From Euryodendron excelsum (lineage: Eukaryota > Streptophyta > Magnoliopsida > Ericales > Pentaphylacaceae): a stretch of 64,000 nucleotides of DNA. Position 1 is the stretch's first letter. Each line of letters starts with the position of its first letter. Below the pieces are notes generated by a model. It ran no database searches and was not told the origin of the DNA. It saw only the letters and a program-made list of their open reading frames with translations. The position numbers and the translations under genes were made by a program. Positions 23,920 to 36,535 of this stretch are shown here, piece after piece. The DNA is taken from positions 2,915,001 through 2,979,000 of the forward strand of contig CM065378.1 in assembly GCA_033060915.1 (NCBI GenBank). Direction: 5' to 3'.

Positions 23920-23928
23920 CTATAAATA
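23920..23928 (+). promoter_or_regulatory. TATA box of GAD copy B
   Basis: CTATAAATA, 119 bp before the ATG. It is followed by a CT-rich 5' leader (CTCTGTCTCTCTCTCTCT at about 23980-24000), a pyrimidine patch typical of plant core promoters. A transcription start around 23950-23960 is inferred. Confidence 0.75.
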
Positions 23929-24046
23929 CCTAACAAGTACTTCTCGTCTTCCACAAGCACCTGCAACCCAAAAATCTTCTCTCTGTCTCTCTCTCTCTCT
24001 GAGATTTCTCTCCCTACTCATCCTCTGACCATTATCATCACCAACC

Positions 24047-27000
24047 ATGGTTCTCTCAAAAACTGCTTCAGAATCAGATGTGTCCGTCCACTCCACCTTT
24101 GCCTCTCGCTACGTTCGCTCCTCACTTCCAAGGTAAACCGAAATTTTTTTTTTCATGATCATATGAATACTTGTATGTGTGTGTATATATATATAAATAA
24201 GATGGTGAATGTCTGTGTGCAGGTTTAAGATGCCGGAGAACTCGATACCGAAGGAAGCGGCGTACCAGATCATAAACGACGAGCTCATGCTTGATGGAAA
24301 CCCAAGGCTGAACCTGGCTTCCTTTGTGACCACTTGGATGGAGCCAGAGTGCGATAAGCTCATGATGGCTGCCATCAATAAGAACTACGTCGACATGGAC
24401 GAGTATCCTGTTACCACCGAGCTTCAGGCATGTCTATCTTTTCCCTAATTCCCACAGCCATATACGATATATATGTATACACACACATATATATACACAT
24501 ATTTCACTGTATGTATAACCAGGGGCCCGGGCGGAGTCCGACGCACGCTTTAGTAGCAGTGGGTTGAATTTTGAAAGTTTGCTTTAGACTTGTTGGTTTG
24601 GAATTTGAGATAAGAGTATGGACAAAAATGTCAAACCGCTTGTAGGTTAGCGTACGATGGTCAATGCTGCAAGTTAATGACATCTATAGGTCCATTAGGG
24701 CCCAATAGCTTCCCGCCACGTGGACCGTTATGTTATCACCCACTTTTATATTGAGGACCTGACCATATCGTATGCAGTGATTAACGGAACTTGATTTGTT
24801 TGCCTTGCCTCCCTATTATGCGGGTCTTTTTGGTCATGTCTCCATGTCTCCCTCATCGGAGACACTTTCTTTTTCTACATTTTTTTGGATTAAAAATGTT
24901 ATTCTTCCAAAAATACAAAAAACAGTTATAGAGAAACTATGATATAACTAGAGTGATTTTGTAATTAATAGTTGTTATGAAGTGTTTTATTTTAAAATAA
25001 AAAAGTCTTATTCAATTACATCATTCTATATTAAAAAAAATTATATATTAATTTTTTGGTATATATTAATTCTGTACAACAAAGTAGAGATTCTTGGTTG
25101 GGATACTATGAGCTATTGTAGCCCAAATAGAACATATCATAGTTGGCTTCAGTAGGCTATATATAAGTATATAATTGAACTTTATAAGCATAACATTAAT
25201 GAATTGTGGCTAAAAGTGGATAAGTTTTTGCAATTGCAGAACCGGTGCGTGAACATGATAGCACATCTGTTCAATGCTCCATTGGGAGACTCAGAGACTG
25301 CAGTTGGAGTGGGAACTGTTGGTTCATCGGAGGCCATAATGCTTGCTGGCCTTGCTTTCAAGAGAAAATGGCAGAACAAGCGGAAAGCCCAAGGCAAACC
25401 CTGTGACAAGCCCAACATTGTCACCGGCGCCAATGTTCAGGTATACATATATATATATATATATATATTTCCACCATTACTTACCACATTCAACTGCATT
25501 CACGACCTTTCTTCAATTCTGTTCACCATTTACCCTCACAATCTGAATGAAGAAGATTAGTTTTGTGCATTTCAGTTGCGTCTGTCCGACTTGTAGGCTC
25601 TCTTTTGCTGAACTACAATGGGCAAGCTTGGGCCTGAGCTCTTGGAATTTGGATTGCAACAATAGCCTACAAAGAGATGTTAGCCTTGGAATTAGGCTAT
25701 TTTCTATAGCTCAGGATGGACAAAAAAAAATTCAACATCAACAACTTTAATTTATTGCAAATTGGAGAAACATTTAAGGAAAAAGTGCTACATGGTTGAT
25801 TGGAATGATTACTAAGAAATTCAATACTACTTAACCACAGACTTTTTCCTGCTTAGGATCAGTCTAATTGATTGAGCAGGCTAGTTTGTCTTTGCTTGGA
25901 TTGCTTTTTTGTTTGGTTGTCTTCCCCTTCAGGTTTTTTTTTTTTTTTTTGATATTCCGAGCCCACGAAGAAGAGGGGAAAATAAATAAATAAATAAAAG
26001 TGTATCTTGTCAAACGACCCTCCCACAAACAAGGGCACTTGTGGAATCAAAACTTGTACACCTAAAGGGTGAAGCCCCTAGATTAACAATACTAATCAAG
26101 CATTCTGATCATGAATGAATTATCAATTTTTAAATATTTTATTTTTTTTCACCTGCTATTAGTTCTGTAAACCAAGTGGTCTCGAATTGCATTATAAACC
26201 TTGATGTGAAAGGTTGAAGTCCCCTCTTTCAACCAAAAATGTTTTTCTTTTTTTCACCCAATTAATTTAGGTGCATGGGACAATCATTTACTGGGTGATG
26301 GACATTACATAAGTCTTTGGATTATTGACTGAGCTCTCTGCATACCCTGTTTACATATAGGTATGCTGGGAAAAGTTTGCAAACTATTTCGAGGTGGAAT
26401 TGAAGGAAGTGAAGCTGAGGGAAGGCTACTATGTCATGGACCCTGTGAAAGCTGTGGAACTGGTGGATGAAAACACCATCTGTGTTGCTGCTATATTGGG
26501 TTCAACCCTCAATGGTGAATTCGAAGATGTCAAGCTCTTGAACGATCTTTTGCTCGAAAAGAACAAGCAAACTGGGTATGAAAATGAAATCACACCTTCT
26601 TTTTGGTTGGGCCCGTTATTTGAAATTTTCTGATAAACTTCATATGCTAAGTCTTGTTTTCAACTTCTGCAGGTGGGACACCCCGATTCATGTAGACGCA
26701 GCTAGCGGTGGATTCATTGCGCCATTCATTTATCCAGAGCTCGAGTGGGATTTCAGGCTTCCATTGGTGAAGAGCATCAATGTCAGTGGCCACAAGTATG
26801 GCCTTGTCTATGCCGGCATTGGGTGGGTTATCTGGAGGAGCAAAGACGACTTGCCTGACGAGCTAATCTTCCACATAAACTACCTTGGAGCTGACCAACC
26901 TACCTTCACTCTCAATTTCTCTAAAGGTGACTAAAATCTCCTTCTTCCATTCTTCAAATTCAAGTTATAGCCATTTATTTCAGTAATAGCTCTTTAGCGC

Positions 27001-27647
27001 AATCTAAAAATTGTATGTGCCATTTGCAGGTTCTAGCCAAGTTATTGCTCAATATTATCAACTCATCCGCTTGGGTTATGAGGTGAGATCTTAATCAAAT
27101 TGCATAGAAAAATCAAATTTAACCAACATTGGTTTCATGATACTAACTAAATTCACAATTAACTTATTTCTACTAGGGATACCAAAATGTGATGGAAAAT
27201 TGTCGCGAGAATGCTATTGTGCTAAAAGAAGGATTGGAGAAAACCGGGCGCTTTAACATTGTGTCAAAGGACAATGGGGTGCCATTGGTGGCCTTCTCTC
27301 TCAAGGACAACAGCCTTCACAATGAGTTTGAGGTTTCGGATATGCTTCGCAGGTTCGGCTGGATTGTGCCGGCCTACACTATGCCGGCAGATGCACAGCA
27401 CGTGACAGTTCTTCGCGTTGTCATACGAGAAGACTTCTCGCGCACCCTTGCAGAGCGGCTTGTGATTGACATCACCAAGGTCCTCCATGAGCTCGATACG
27501 CTCCCTGCGAAAATAAGTGCCAAGATCACTATTCAAGAGAATGGGAAGAATGGAACAGTGGTGAAGAAGACAGAGCTGGAGACGCAGAGGGAAATCACGG
27601 ACGTTTGGAAGAAATTTGTCAGGGCTAGGAAAACCCAAGTTTGCTAG
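24047..27647 (+). CDS. GAD: Glutamate decarboxylase, copy B (complete)
   Basis: Cytosolic PLP enzyme producing GABA from glutamate. Exons: 24047-24132, 24223-24427, 25240-25440, 26361-26575, 26673-26926, 27030-27082, 27177-27647; total 1485 bases, 494 residues, the usual plant length. The start ATGG follows CCAACC and gives the family N-terminus [20 protein letters not shown]. Lys277 in SGHKYG is the PLP Schiff-base lysine and Asp244 in HVDAASGG contacts the cofactor. The C-terminus has [20 protein letters not shown] with Trp482 inside a basic helix, the calmodulin-binding autoinhibitory block of plant GADs, so activation by Ca2+/calmodulin is expected. Intron 2 uses a GC donor (CAG/GCATGT); copy A has GT there. 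Intron 3 is 920 bp. All other introns are GT-AG. No disabling change was seen. Confidence 0.96.
24428..24429 (+). other. GC splice donor of intron 2
   Basis: The exon ends GAGCTTCAG and the intron starts GCATGT. Joining here keeps phase 0 with AACCGG of exon 3, as in copy A where the donor is GTATTA. The nearest GT is four bases downstream and would shift the frame. Confidence 0.8.
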
Positions 27648-27804
27648 AGCTTTGATATAATCATGGAGAGCTTACAAAAAGAGTTTTGAGTTTTTTCTTT
27701 TTTTTCCCATATTTCAATTTTTATGTCTGGTTTTGCCATATTAAGTTTTGTTGATCAACTGATTGTCAAGGATCTCGTCTGCCTTCTTTGGCAACTTATA
27801 TGCA

Positions 27805-27810
27805 AATAAA
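27805..27810 (+). terminator. Poly(A) signal candidate of GAD copy B
   Basis: AATAAA 158 bases after the stop codon, in a T-rich 3' UTR. Position only; no transcript evidence. Confidence 0.5.
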
Positions 27811-28312
27811 ATTGCTTTTCTTCTTTTTTGTATTGAAGATTTTTAAGGTTCACATTGCTCATATTTTAGCTAATTAGCTATATTTGAAGAAATGGATGAA
27901 GATAATCACTATTTTCTTTTTGCTGAAGAGATCATGATTGACTCATCAAAGAGCACATTTCAATGATCTAGTGAAGCAAATGCTAATATAGCCCTCCACA
28001 AGAAAGATTAAAATTTTTTAAGGGATTCCCATCAGGATGCAAAATTACCCGTAGCTTTCTCCTTTTTCTCATTTTAGAGGGATTTTGTAGTGGTAAACCG
28101 CATTCAAGAGCTTGGGCAGAGAAACTTAGGCTTGTTCCTTTTGTTAAATTGAGATTCTTCAGATTTAGAAATTTCCCCAGTAAATAACATCTGAATAAAA
28201 ATGGGACGAGCAGTTCCAATAGTAGGTGCGAGGGAACTTTTAAGCAATAGTTTGGGATCTATTCCTGTTGTGGGGAGGGAATGAAAAGATTTTTGAAAAA
28301 ACCAAAAACAAA

Positions 28313-28875
28313 GGGTCAATTATACTTTGCACACTTGTACTTTACATTAAGTTTCATTTCATGACTTTTATTTTTATTTTTAATAATTAAATCCTTACAC
28401 TCTTAATTTATTACAATGCTAATTTCCTACTAACTTTTGTTAAAAAAATAGATAGAAAATTCATATTTAACAAGCACATAACCTTTTTCAATTGGCAAAT
28501 ATAAAAAAATCTACCTATTCCTTAATAAACTACTGTAAATTCCTCTCAAATCACTTCAAAATTATGAGTATGATCAACTCTATGATATATACAATGTAAT
28601 TAGGCTTCATATTAAAAAAAAAACCCTATTCGACTTGTGTACGATACAAATGAGCCTTTGGGATAGAAAAGAACTTAATTTTATATTTTTGTCTCTTAAA
28701 AAAGATCACGTGCTTGTTACATACAAATTTTCTTTCTGTTTTCCAAATATAAGTTGATATGAGGTTGACAATACAACAAATCAAAAGTATAAAGGTTTAA
28801 TTGCCACAACAAAAATTCAAATGGCCGAAAGTAAGATTTAATATAAAGTGTAAAAGTATAAATTGCAATTAACTC
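28313..28875. mobile_element. Foldback MITE, second complete copy
   Basis: 563 bp with inverted arms of about 190 bp. The left end is GGGTCAATTATACTTTGCAC; the reverse complement of the right end is GAGTTAATTGCAATTTATAC. The inner arm ends both hold TAACAAGCAC. Shares the phrases TAATTAAATCCTTACAC and ATTACAATG with the 3703-4285 element. Flanking 9-mers (AAAAACAAA and AAAAAAAAA) are similar but too simple to prove a duplication. Confidence 0.65.
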
Positions 28876-31799
28876 AAAAAAAAAAAAAAAGTAAAGAAAG
28901 AAATAAAAATCAAAGAAAATAATACTAGGATAACAAGAATTGTACAAGGCAATGGCTCTTGGCAGTGTTGCATTGCATAGAATGTGAGGCTAGAAATTGT
29001 GGCGCAGTGTTGTCCTTTTTGTAACATTTTTAAGGTTTTTTTTTTTATTTTTTTATTTTGTTCTTTGATCCCGGTGATATATGTATCCGATTGATAGGGT
29101 ACTGATTCGGGCAATTAACCTTGATTTTTCACTTGCTTTAACCTTGTGTAAAAACTTTCGCTCTAGCTTTTGTCAATGCTACAACTTGTTATTGACTACA
29201 GTATGGTTGACCGGCATAATATCATAAGCTGCATATTGAAGAGAACTTATCGGCCTTGCGAGTGTGGATTCCGTAGCCTATGGAGAGAGAGTTGGATGTG
29301 TTAACACTTGTTGAACAATAAGAGCAATACATTTCTTTGGAGGATTATGACTTTCTCTTTGAGGAACATAGTCCTCTAATCACATCAAGGTGGGTCTCTA
29401 ATTTAACAGTAGGGACTTCACTACTATGAGAATAATAGAGTAAGGATAACGTGGTGCTCCAAGGAACACTGAACAATTTTTTTATTTAGAGAGATGCGAG
29501 ACTTTAAAATTTGATTTGTAAAAAAAAGAGATGAGAGGCAAAAATTAGCCCAATTAGTGTGGGAGAAAATTTTTAACATAAATTTCTTGTCTGCAAAAAT
29601 AAAGATAGAAAATAGAGTGACAAATTTAATTTCATTAACTTAGAATAATGTGAGTACAATCTCTGGGATACAAAATCAAACAATTTTCTCATTCCTTTAT
29701 TTAAAAAAATGTTGGACTTGATAGCTTATTCCTAGATCAAACTATAATATCTTATCCAACATGCGGAAGTAAGAGAAGTGTGTGGACTTGATGGTTTAGT
29801 AGTTTATTTATTTATTTGTCTTTGATTAACGAAACTGTAATTTTCAAAATGCCTTTGATAATGGCTGCTGATGAAGCCAATAACTGGTGTTTTTTATTTT
29901 ATTTTTTTGTCTCAATAACTGGTGTTCAATAGAAGTAATATCATGTTCGGATGGTTTTGGTCAGTTTTCAGACTTATGAAGGTACTTACAATACAGTAAT
30001 ATATAGTTTAGCCTTCAATCCCCCAACTTGGAATTCTAATAGTTTAGAGGGTGAAAATTTATTTAATTTTTAGCTAAGCAATGTAGAAAATAATATTGAA
30101 TTATAGTTAAAAGAGTCAAAATGTAATTAACCCTTAACTTTTTTTCATCAACATTAAAATATTAGACGTGTTGCTTTACTTTTAACCAATAAATGACTTA
30201 AGTAGAACAAATCAAAATTGAGTAATAAGATTGGAAGGTAAAATATCATTACCCCTTTTTTTAAAGTAATACTATATATAAACAAACTTCTTAATCTATT
30301 TTCTTACCCCCATGACACGATACAATGAGACTCACATTAATAAATATAAGTAGGAGTCATTCACTTTGTGTCTTATAGACAAGAAAATGAGTTAAAAATT
30401 AATTTATGTATAGTATTTTTTTATTTTTTATAATACTTTTGTGCCACACAAACCACTTTGCCGAAATCAGTACCCATTTGCTTTCGTTTTTTCATTTTTT
30501 GAGTGCTTGATGAGCAACCCATTTGAATTCAGCAGCCTTTTTTGTGAAATGTAATTTTATTTGTTTTAATGCTTGTTTGTTGGTTTTTGTAAATGAAAAT
30601 TTGTTTTATGCCCATAATTGCTGGGCTGGAAAACACTTGAACGATGTTTTCTCTAATGATAGCTTTGTCATCGAAGTACTTGATGAGCAAACATTTAAAA
30701 TGCAATTTTTTGAAAATTATATATCCTTTCTATCAACAAAGTCGTTTTTCTCATTATATAAAATCTAATGTGCAATTCTAATTAATATGATGAACTTCCA
30801 AACTTTGGATTACACTTTTTCATTTTTTCTAATTAATTTTAAATTTCAAAAATCCTAATTGCTGGTGTTAATAGGCCAAGCCTGATTGTAGCCCATTTTT
30901 CTAGGCCTGTGTACTGCTAGTAAATTTCCAAAAGTTCATGATATGATCCGCCCCGGCCAGTTGACTAGTCAAAGCCTGTGGAGTCTGGGTTCGAGCTGGG
31001 CCGAGCCATTAACGACTCCTATTTGGGAGTTTGATCTTGGACGAAGCCTCTCGCTTGAACATAAATATGTTCCCCATCAAATTGGTAGGGTAAGTTAAAT
31101 TTTTTCTCATAATAGAATATATACTTACACATTCACACCAAGAGTTGAAAAGGAAGTTCAAACACACACACACCACATACCACGAAAACCCATGGTACGC
31201 TAAGCTCCTGCCTGGATAAACTTTGTGATTTGTAATTTCTGGTATAAACTTTGTGTTGTCTTTTCACAGCTTTGGGCTCTCAAAATCCAGCCAGCAAGGC
31301 CTGGCAACAAGAAGATACCCAATTTTGTTTTTATCCTACTTGGAAAAGAATTTGAGACATTTTCATGAATAAAACACTTATTTTTTCAGGTAAATATTAT
31401 CTCTCTTCTATTAAATTAGCTTCACATGATCAGCCCTCATCATATATATATACATACATATATATGGACACAGGTTTGGGTGATCTCAAGTATTACTTTA
31501 TACTTTTGTTTGGGGTCAAGTTACACCTTGGGAACGGACATACTGTGACCACTTTTTCGCCCAAGGTATTGTCGGGCATGCCCCAAGGTAATGTTGGGCC
31601 AACCACAGTCTAGAGAAATTTCCATGATTACACAATGTTGGCCTGGCTTACCCAATAGGCCGACAGTTGAAAAATATTGTTGATTTGTGCCAATATATGC
31701 TTACCCACAACCCTCTTCTTACAAGAGGTCAATGGTCAGATCCACAATAGACCAGCCTTCACTTGGAGTGGTGGGCTTTCTGATGACACTCTGTTTGCA

Positions 31800-32500
31800 C
31801 AAGCCCCTTTTTCAATTTTTGGGACATCTTTTTTTTCTTTTTTTTGCTAACAATCTTTTGGCATCTTTTTTTTTTTTTTTTTGCTAACCAAGTGTCTGGA
31901 TCAACTTGTAAGCATCTTGACTAATCATGGATTCTGTGTAGTTTTCCCATCCCACTCTGTTTGCACTAGCCCTTTTTCAATTTTTGGGACTTCTTTTTTT
32001 CTTTTTTTTGCTAACCATATGTTTGAGTCAGCTTGCGTACATCTCAATTAATCTTGGATTCTGTGTAATTCCCCCCATCCTATACAAACCAGCCAATTTC
32101 CAAGCCAAAGGCTTTTTCAATTTTTGGGACATTTTTTTTCTTTTTTTTTTGCTAACAATTTTTGGGACACCCTTTTTTTTTTTTCCCGCTAGCCAGAAAT
32201 CGAGGTCAACTTGTGCGTACCTCAACTAATCCTGAATTTTGTATAGTCCCTCCATCCCACTTTGTTTGCACAAGCCCTTTTTCAATTTTTGGGACATCTT
32301 TTTATTTTTTTATGCTAATCATGTGTCCGGGTCAGCTTGTGCGCATCTCGATTAATCACCGGTTCTGTGTAGTTCCACCATCCCACACAAACGGGTCAAC
32401 TTACGCACTCCTCAACTAGTCCGGGTTCTATTTAATCCCTCCGTTCCACACAAATTAGGTAATTACCAAACCAAAAGTCTTGAGGAAATTTTTGTGCTTG
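31800..32500 (-). repeat. Cluster of SINE-like tandem modules
   Basis: At least four diverged modules, each with TTTTTCAATTTTTGGGACAT, a T-rich run, TGCTAACCA, and GATTCTGTGTAGTT then CATCCCACTCTGTTTGCAC. GGGAC recurs near 31821, 31986, 32126 and 32291, giving a period of about 140-165 bp. Together with the tRNA-like head to the right this looks like repeated insertion or internal duplication of one SINE body. Confidence 0.6.
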
Positions 32501-32506
32501 GCAAAA

Positions 32507-32576
32507 GTCGAACCTCTGACCTCTCTTTGAAAAGCTATGAGTTCTAGCCAACTGGACTAGCCCAGTTGGCTTAATT
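32507..32576 (-). mobile_element. tRNA-derived SINE head
   Basis: The minus strand holds an A-box match (TAGTCCAGTTGG, 32548-32559) and a B-box match (AGGTTCGAC, 32507-32515) about 32 bases apart, the normal spacing of a pol III promoter in tRNA-derived SINEs. The surrounding sequence does not fold as an intact tRNA by eye. Confidence 0.6.
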
Positions 32577-35057
32577 TTTTCATTCACACAATGTCATTAG
32601 AACTTGGAGAGTTTAGGCTCCCTTTGGTAGAGTTTAAATTTAGTTTTTTTCATTTTGCCTTTTTTGTTTATAAACAAAAATTTTGTCTTTTGTTAATAAG
32701 CAAAAAAAGTTAAATTTTTTTTAACTTTTTTGCTTTAATAAGCTAAGATAAGAAAATAAATTCAAAAAAACTAAAAAAATTTTACTTTTTTACTTATAAG
32801 TAAAAGAAGTTAGGCCGAAAAAGTTTAAAAAAATTATACCAAACCAGCCATTAAATTTTGCGATGCCATATGTTACGAGGATGGTTTAGTAAAGACAATT
32901 TTCAAGGGATAAAACAAACTTTAAATGTGAAGAAGTTATTTCCCATTGGGGATAAAATAAAATAAAATAAAATAAAATTCTCATAAATTGGACCAATAAT
33001 ACGTGGAACAAACTAACTGAAATGCCATATTGCTTTGTAATAATCCTAAATGAATAAAAGACTCGTAAAGATCACAATAACACATTCTACTTCACGCTGC
33101 GTCAATTGAGAATCATGCAACCTGCAAAAAGGCCATTAGCTTAAGACTAATGATCAACCAAATTCATTGGAAATTTTCAACCAAACCCATAACGAATTGA
33201 ACCTCTTCACTCTGCTTTCGTCCCACTTAAATTAGATTCGGGTTGAAAAAGATTCAACTTGTATAAAATTTCAAAACAAAAATAAATCTCTAAAAAAAAT
33301 AAAAATTATGCAAAATTATGCTAACTCTAATACAATATTATATTGAGAAAGAAATAGTCTAAAATATAAAACTAAAAAGTTAATATTAGAATCCTAATAT
33401 TTACTCATATACTAAGGATATTTTGTGCAGTTAAATATAATATAATTATTTTGATATTTCATAATATAGTCGGGGCGAGTTTAGGATGAAGTGAACTAAA
33501 CCCTATCCCGTCCGAAACTCGCATTGGGTTTTGCTTTCTTCCTCATACTATGCTCCTTACTCGTTTATTCATACCCCAAACCCTTCCTATTAGGGACGGA
33601 GTGAAGCGGGTTCGGGTTTTTTGGCTCCAATTGCCGTCCTTAAGTCCGAGTTCTTCAATCCCAAACTAAGGGGCTGCCAAGGTCCCAACCAACTAGGACA
33701 ACCCTGTTGCTTTGAAAACTTAATTCTAAAATTGAGAAAATTGGTGGACTAATAATACCAAAGTTCGAAAATGTTTGCTTACAGACCACGTAATAAGCAT
33801 GAAATAATTTTTTTTTTTTGCTTAATCATCATTCATGCAATGCGTAAAATTTAGAGGAGTCTTAATGGAGAGTAGTTAGTCAAAAATCTTGGACACCATA
33901 TAGAAAAAAATACAAAAAATGAGAGAGAGAGAAAGAAAGAAAAAGAAAGTGTTTCCCAAGTCTTTATGGTTTGGGTGACAAATGTTTATTAATCTCACGG
34001 AACAGGGTCCCCACCTATACATTGATTGTGAATTCAAGTCATCTCCCTTCCTAAAAAGGCCGCGATGCTTGCCCCTTCACACTTCTAACTAGTAAAAAAA
34101 TTCTATCTAATATTGTGAAATAATTCTTTGAAATAAATTCACAATTTTGGGATGCAATTTGAAATAGAGAAATAGTGAAAACATACAATCACACAAAGCA
34201 CTCGAAAACTTGCATTGTTTCATTGCACTTGGAAGATTAATTCACATAGTTCATTCCGAAGATTAAGACATCCCATTTGATTCCTGTACTGTTTGATTAA
34301 TATCAACAAATCTCTTCTCCTCAAAATACAATATGGTGAACGATGGCAGTCACACCGGGCAAAATTGCCCCCACCGTTGGATCGAAAATCAATCAACATT
34401 CACACAAAATTCAGTGTCTTGACACACATTAGACAAACTTTGGAGCACTAAAAATCCATCGGGGGAAGATGGTCCCACAACGACACCACAAAATCCTTCT
34501 AATCCTTGCATTGGGTCCCCCTCCCTCCACCCATGGAAACTCCCAAAAGATTTTAGAGGTGTGTGCGATTACTGATTCCTGATATGACCCCACAATGGGT
34601 GGGAATGTTGAGGTAAAAAATTTCCACACCCAAAAAAGAGAAACATTTGGTGAACGGCAGCTCAGCAAGGAAATTGGAAAAGGAAAAGCTGAAATTTGAA
34701 TTGTGTCTCCCCAGCATGTCCCATTACCCCTCCCCTCATACCATGGCCTTAATCAGAACAAAGTAATATCATAATCACTGCAATTATTTAGCTTCAAACA
34801 CACCCACCTCAAATATATAAATTTAAAAAAAAAGTAAAACAAAACAAAACAAAAGTGACCCATTTTCAGAATCCCAATAACTAATCACTTTTTTTTTCTT
34901 TTTTCTCTTCCTTTGGTTGACTGACTGACTATTTCTTCTAAAATCATCCGAATTTCTCTCACTTTCTCTTTCTCTTTCTCTTTCTCTGCATTTGTTTACT
35001 TAAATACAACCCATTTCTTATATATCATTCATGCCCATTAGAACACACCTAAAGAAA

Positions 35058-36113
35058 ATGGGTGACCTTCACTCCATTGCTTACAGCAGCAGTCTCCACA
35101 GCTCTTCCATAGGTTGGGACTTCCACAACCATGGAGTTCTCAACGCAGACATGTCTCATTGTAATACTTCTACTGATCTTTTTCTCTCTCATCTTCTTTT
35201 ATCATTTTTCTTGATTTCAATGATTTATATATATACATATATAATCTACTAAGCCTTATATGTTCTTGTGGGTTGTAGTTATGGATAGCACTCCACCATT
35301 TTTCTCCCCTTTTGATTCTGATTTCCCCACTGGATATCTACAAGATGCTCTGTTTGAATTCCCCAATCGATCCAAACGAAGGCGTTTGCTGTTGTTTGCC
35401 GACAATCAATTCGAAGAAACAAACAAGCCGATTAAGGTGACATTCCTTTTTTGAAATTTGTTTGACCCTAATTGCGTAGTTTTCAGTATAGAGTTTGAAT
35501 TTCATGATATGCAGAGCTACTGGGACTCAAACCAAACCGAGAACTGTTATGAGGATTTTAGTTACTTGAGCCAGATTACTAGCATCAATGGAGTTTCAGG
35601 TGAATATATATATATATATATGTTTTCATATTTGTGTAAACTTTACTTAATTTAATTCAACATGATTAAGAAGCCCTATGTGAACTTAAAACATGTAGTT
35701 TGCTAGAAGTTTTATGAATATCTCATTTATTATGTTTGTACCCCACAATACTCTCTTTGAATATGGCTCTTTTACAAGGTTTGAATGTCTTAAAATATAT
35801 ATATATATATATATATAAACACACTTATACATATATATATATATATTTGTATGTATGTATGGCTTTAGTATTATTATTATTATGGTAGTGTGCATGACTT
35901 TGTTTCACATTATTGCAGGTGAACCCATAAACAGGTCAGTGAGCAGAATCAGTGAGGATGCCAGCATTTTCTCAGAGATGAAAACACCAGAAGAGGAAAT
36001 ATCAGCTTCTGAAGCTCTTAATTCTTCACAATCTTCTCACAAAGAATCAGTTAACACCAAGTCCATACCTGACAAAGAAACCCTCTATTCCATTGACTCC
36101 ATATCTCCTTCTG

Positions 36114-36158
<45 letters not shown>

Positions 36159-36535
36159 AAACTAACCCACATACATAAGTATATACTTGTATAGATGTAT
36201 ACCTAATTGTAGTGAATTTCTTTTCTCTATTTTTCATTGGGTGCTGCTTTTTAGTAGGTGTTGAAAAGAGGAAGAAGAGGGTGATAAAGAGGGTGGTGTA
36301 CCCATTTGCCCTGGTGAAGCCAGGAGGGGTGGAAGGCGACGTGACCTTAAACGATATCAACGAGAGGATGCTAATGCCGCCAACTCGGCCGGTGAGGCAC
36401 CCGGTAGGAGACTATGCTTGCCGGCCACTAGTGTCACCTGACGGACCAGGCCTGTCCGGCAAAGCTGTGGTGGCCTTTACTAGAATCCACACTCAAGGCA
36501 GAGGCACTATCACAATAATCAGAACTAAAGGTTGA
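35058..36535 (+). CDS. XRI1-like: XRI1-like protein (X-ray induced transcript 1 family)
   Basis: Five exons: 35058-35160, 35279-35436, 35515-35599, 35919-36113, 36258-36535; 819 bases, 272 residues, all joins in frame and GT-AG. The start at 35058 gives MGDLHSIAYSSS; an in-frame ATG at 35031 would add nine residues and cannot be excluded. The N-terminal half is acidic/aromatic with a basic patch RSKRRR (about residues 60-65). The middle is Ser/Glu-rich and low complexity. The conserved C-terminal block (about residues 183-272) starts with basic EKRKKRVIKR and holds YPFALVKPGGVEGDVTLND, RPVRHPVGDYACRP and a final RIHTQGRGTITIIRTKG, which I recall as the signature of plant XRI1-like proteins. 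In Arabidopsis XRI1 is induced by ionising radiation and needed for meiosis and pollen development; the biochemical role is not settled. Function here is by family only. A CT microsatellite lies in intron 4. Confidence 0.8.
36117..36152 (+). repeat. (CT)n microsatellite in intron 4 of the XRI1-like gene
   Basis: About 18 CT units starting three bases after the splice donor GTA; intron length 144 bp. Confidence 0.95.

Larger units (their letters stand above)
27648..35057. other. Intergenic region between GAD copy B and the XRI1-like gene
   Basis: No further gene was recognised. Contents entered separately: a foldback MITE at 28313-28875 and a SINE-like cluster at about 31800-32576. 33470-33640 holds a GGGGCGAGTTTAGG/CCTATTAGGGACGG pair of GC-richer blocks resembling a decayed hAT-type MITE. 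CT-rich sequence at 34960-34990 (TTTCTCTTTCTCTTTCTC) may be the promoter pyrimidine patch of the next gene. The remainder is AT-rich with homopolymer runs. Confidence 0.5.
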
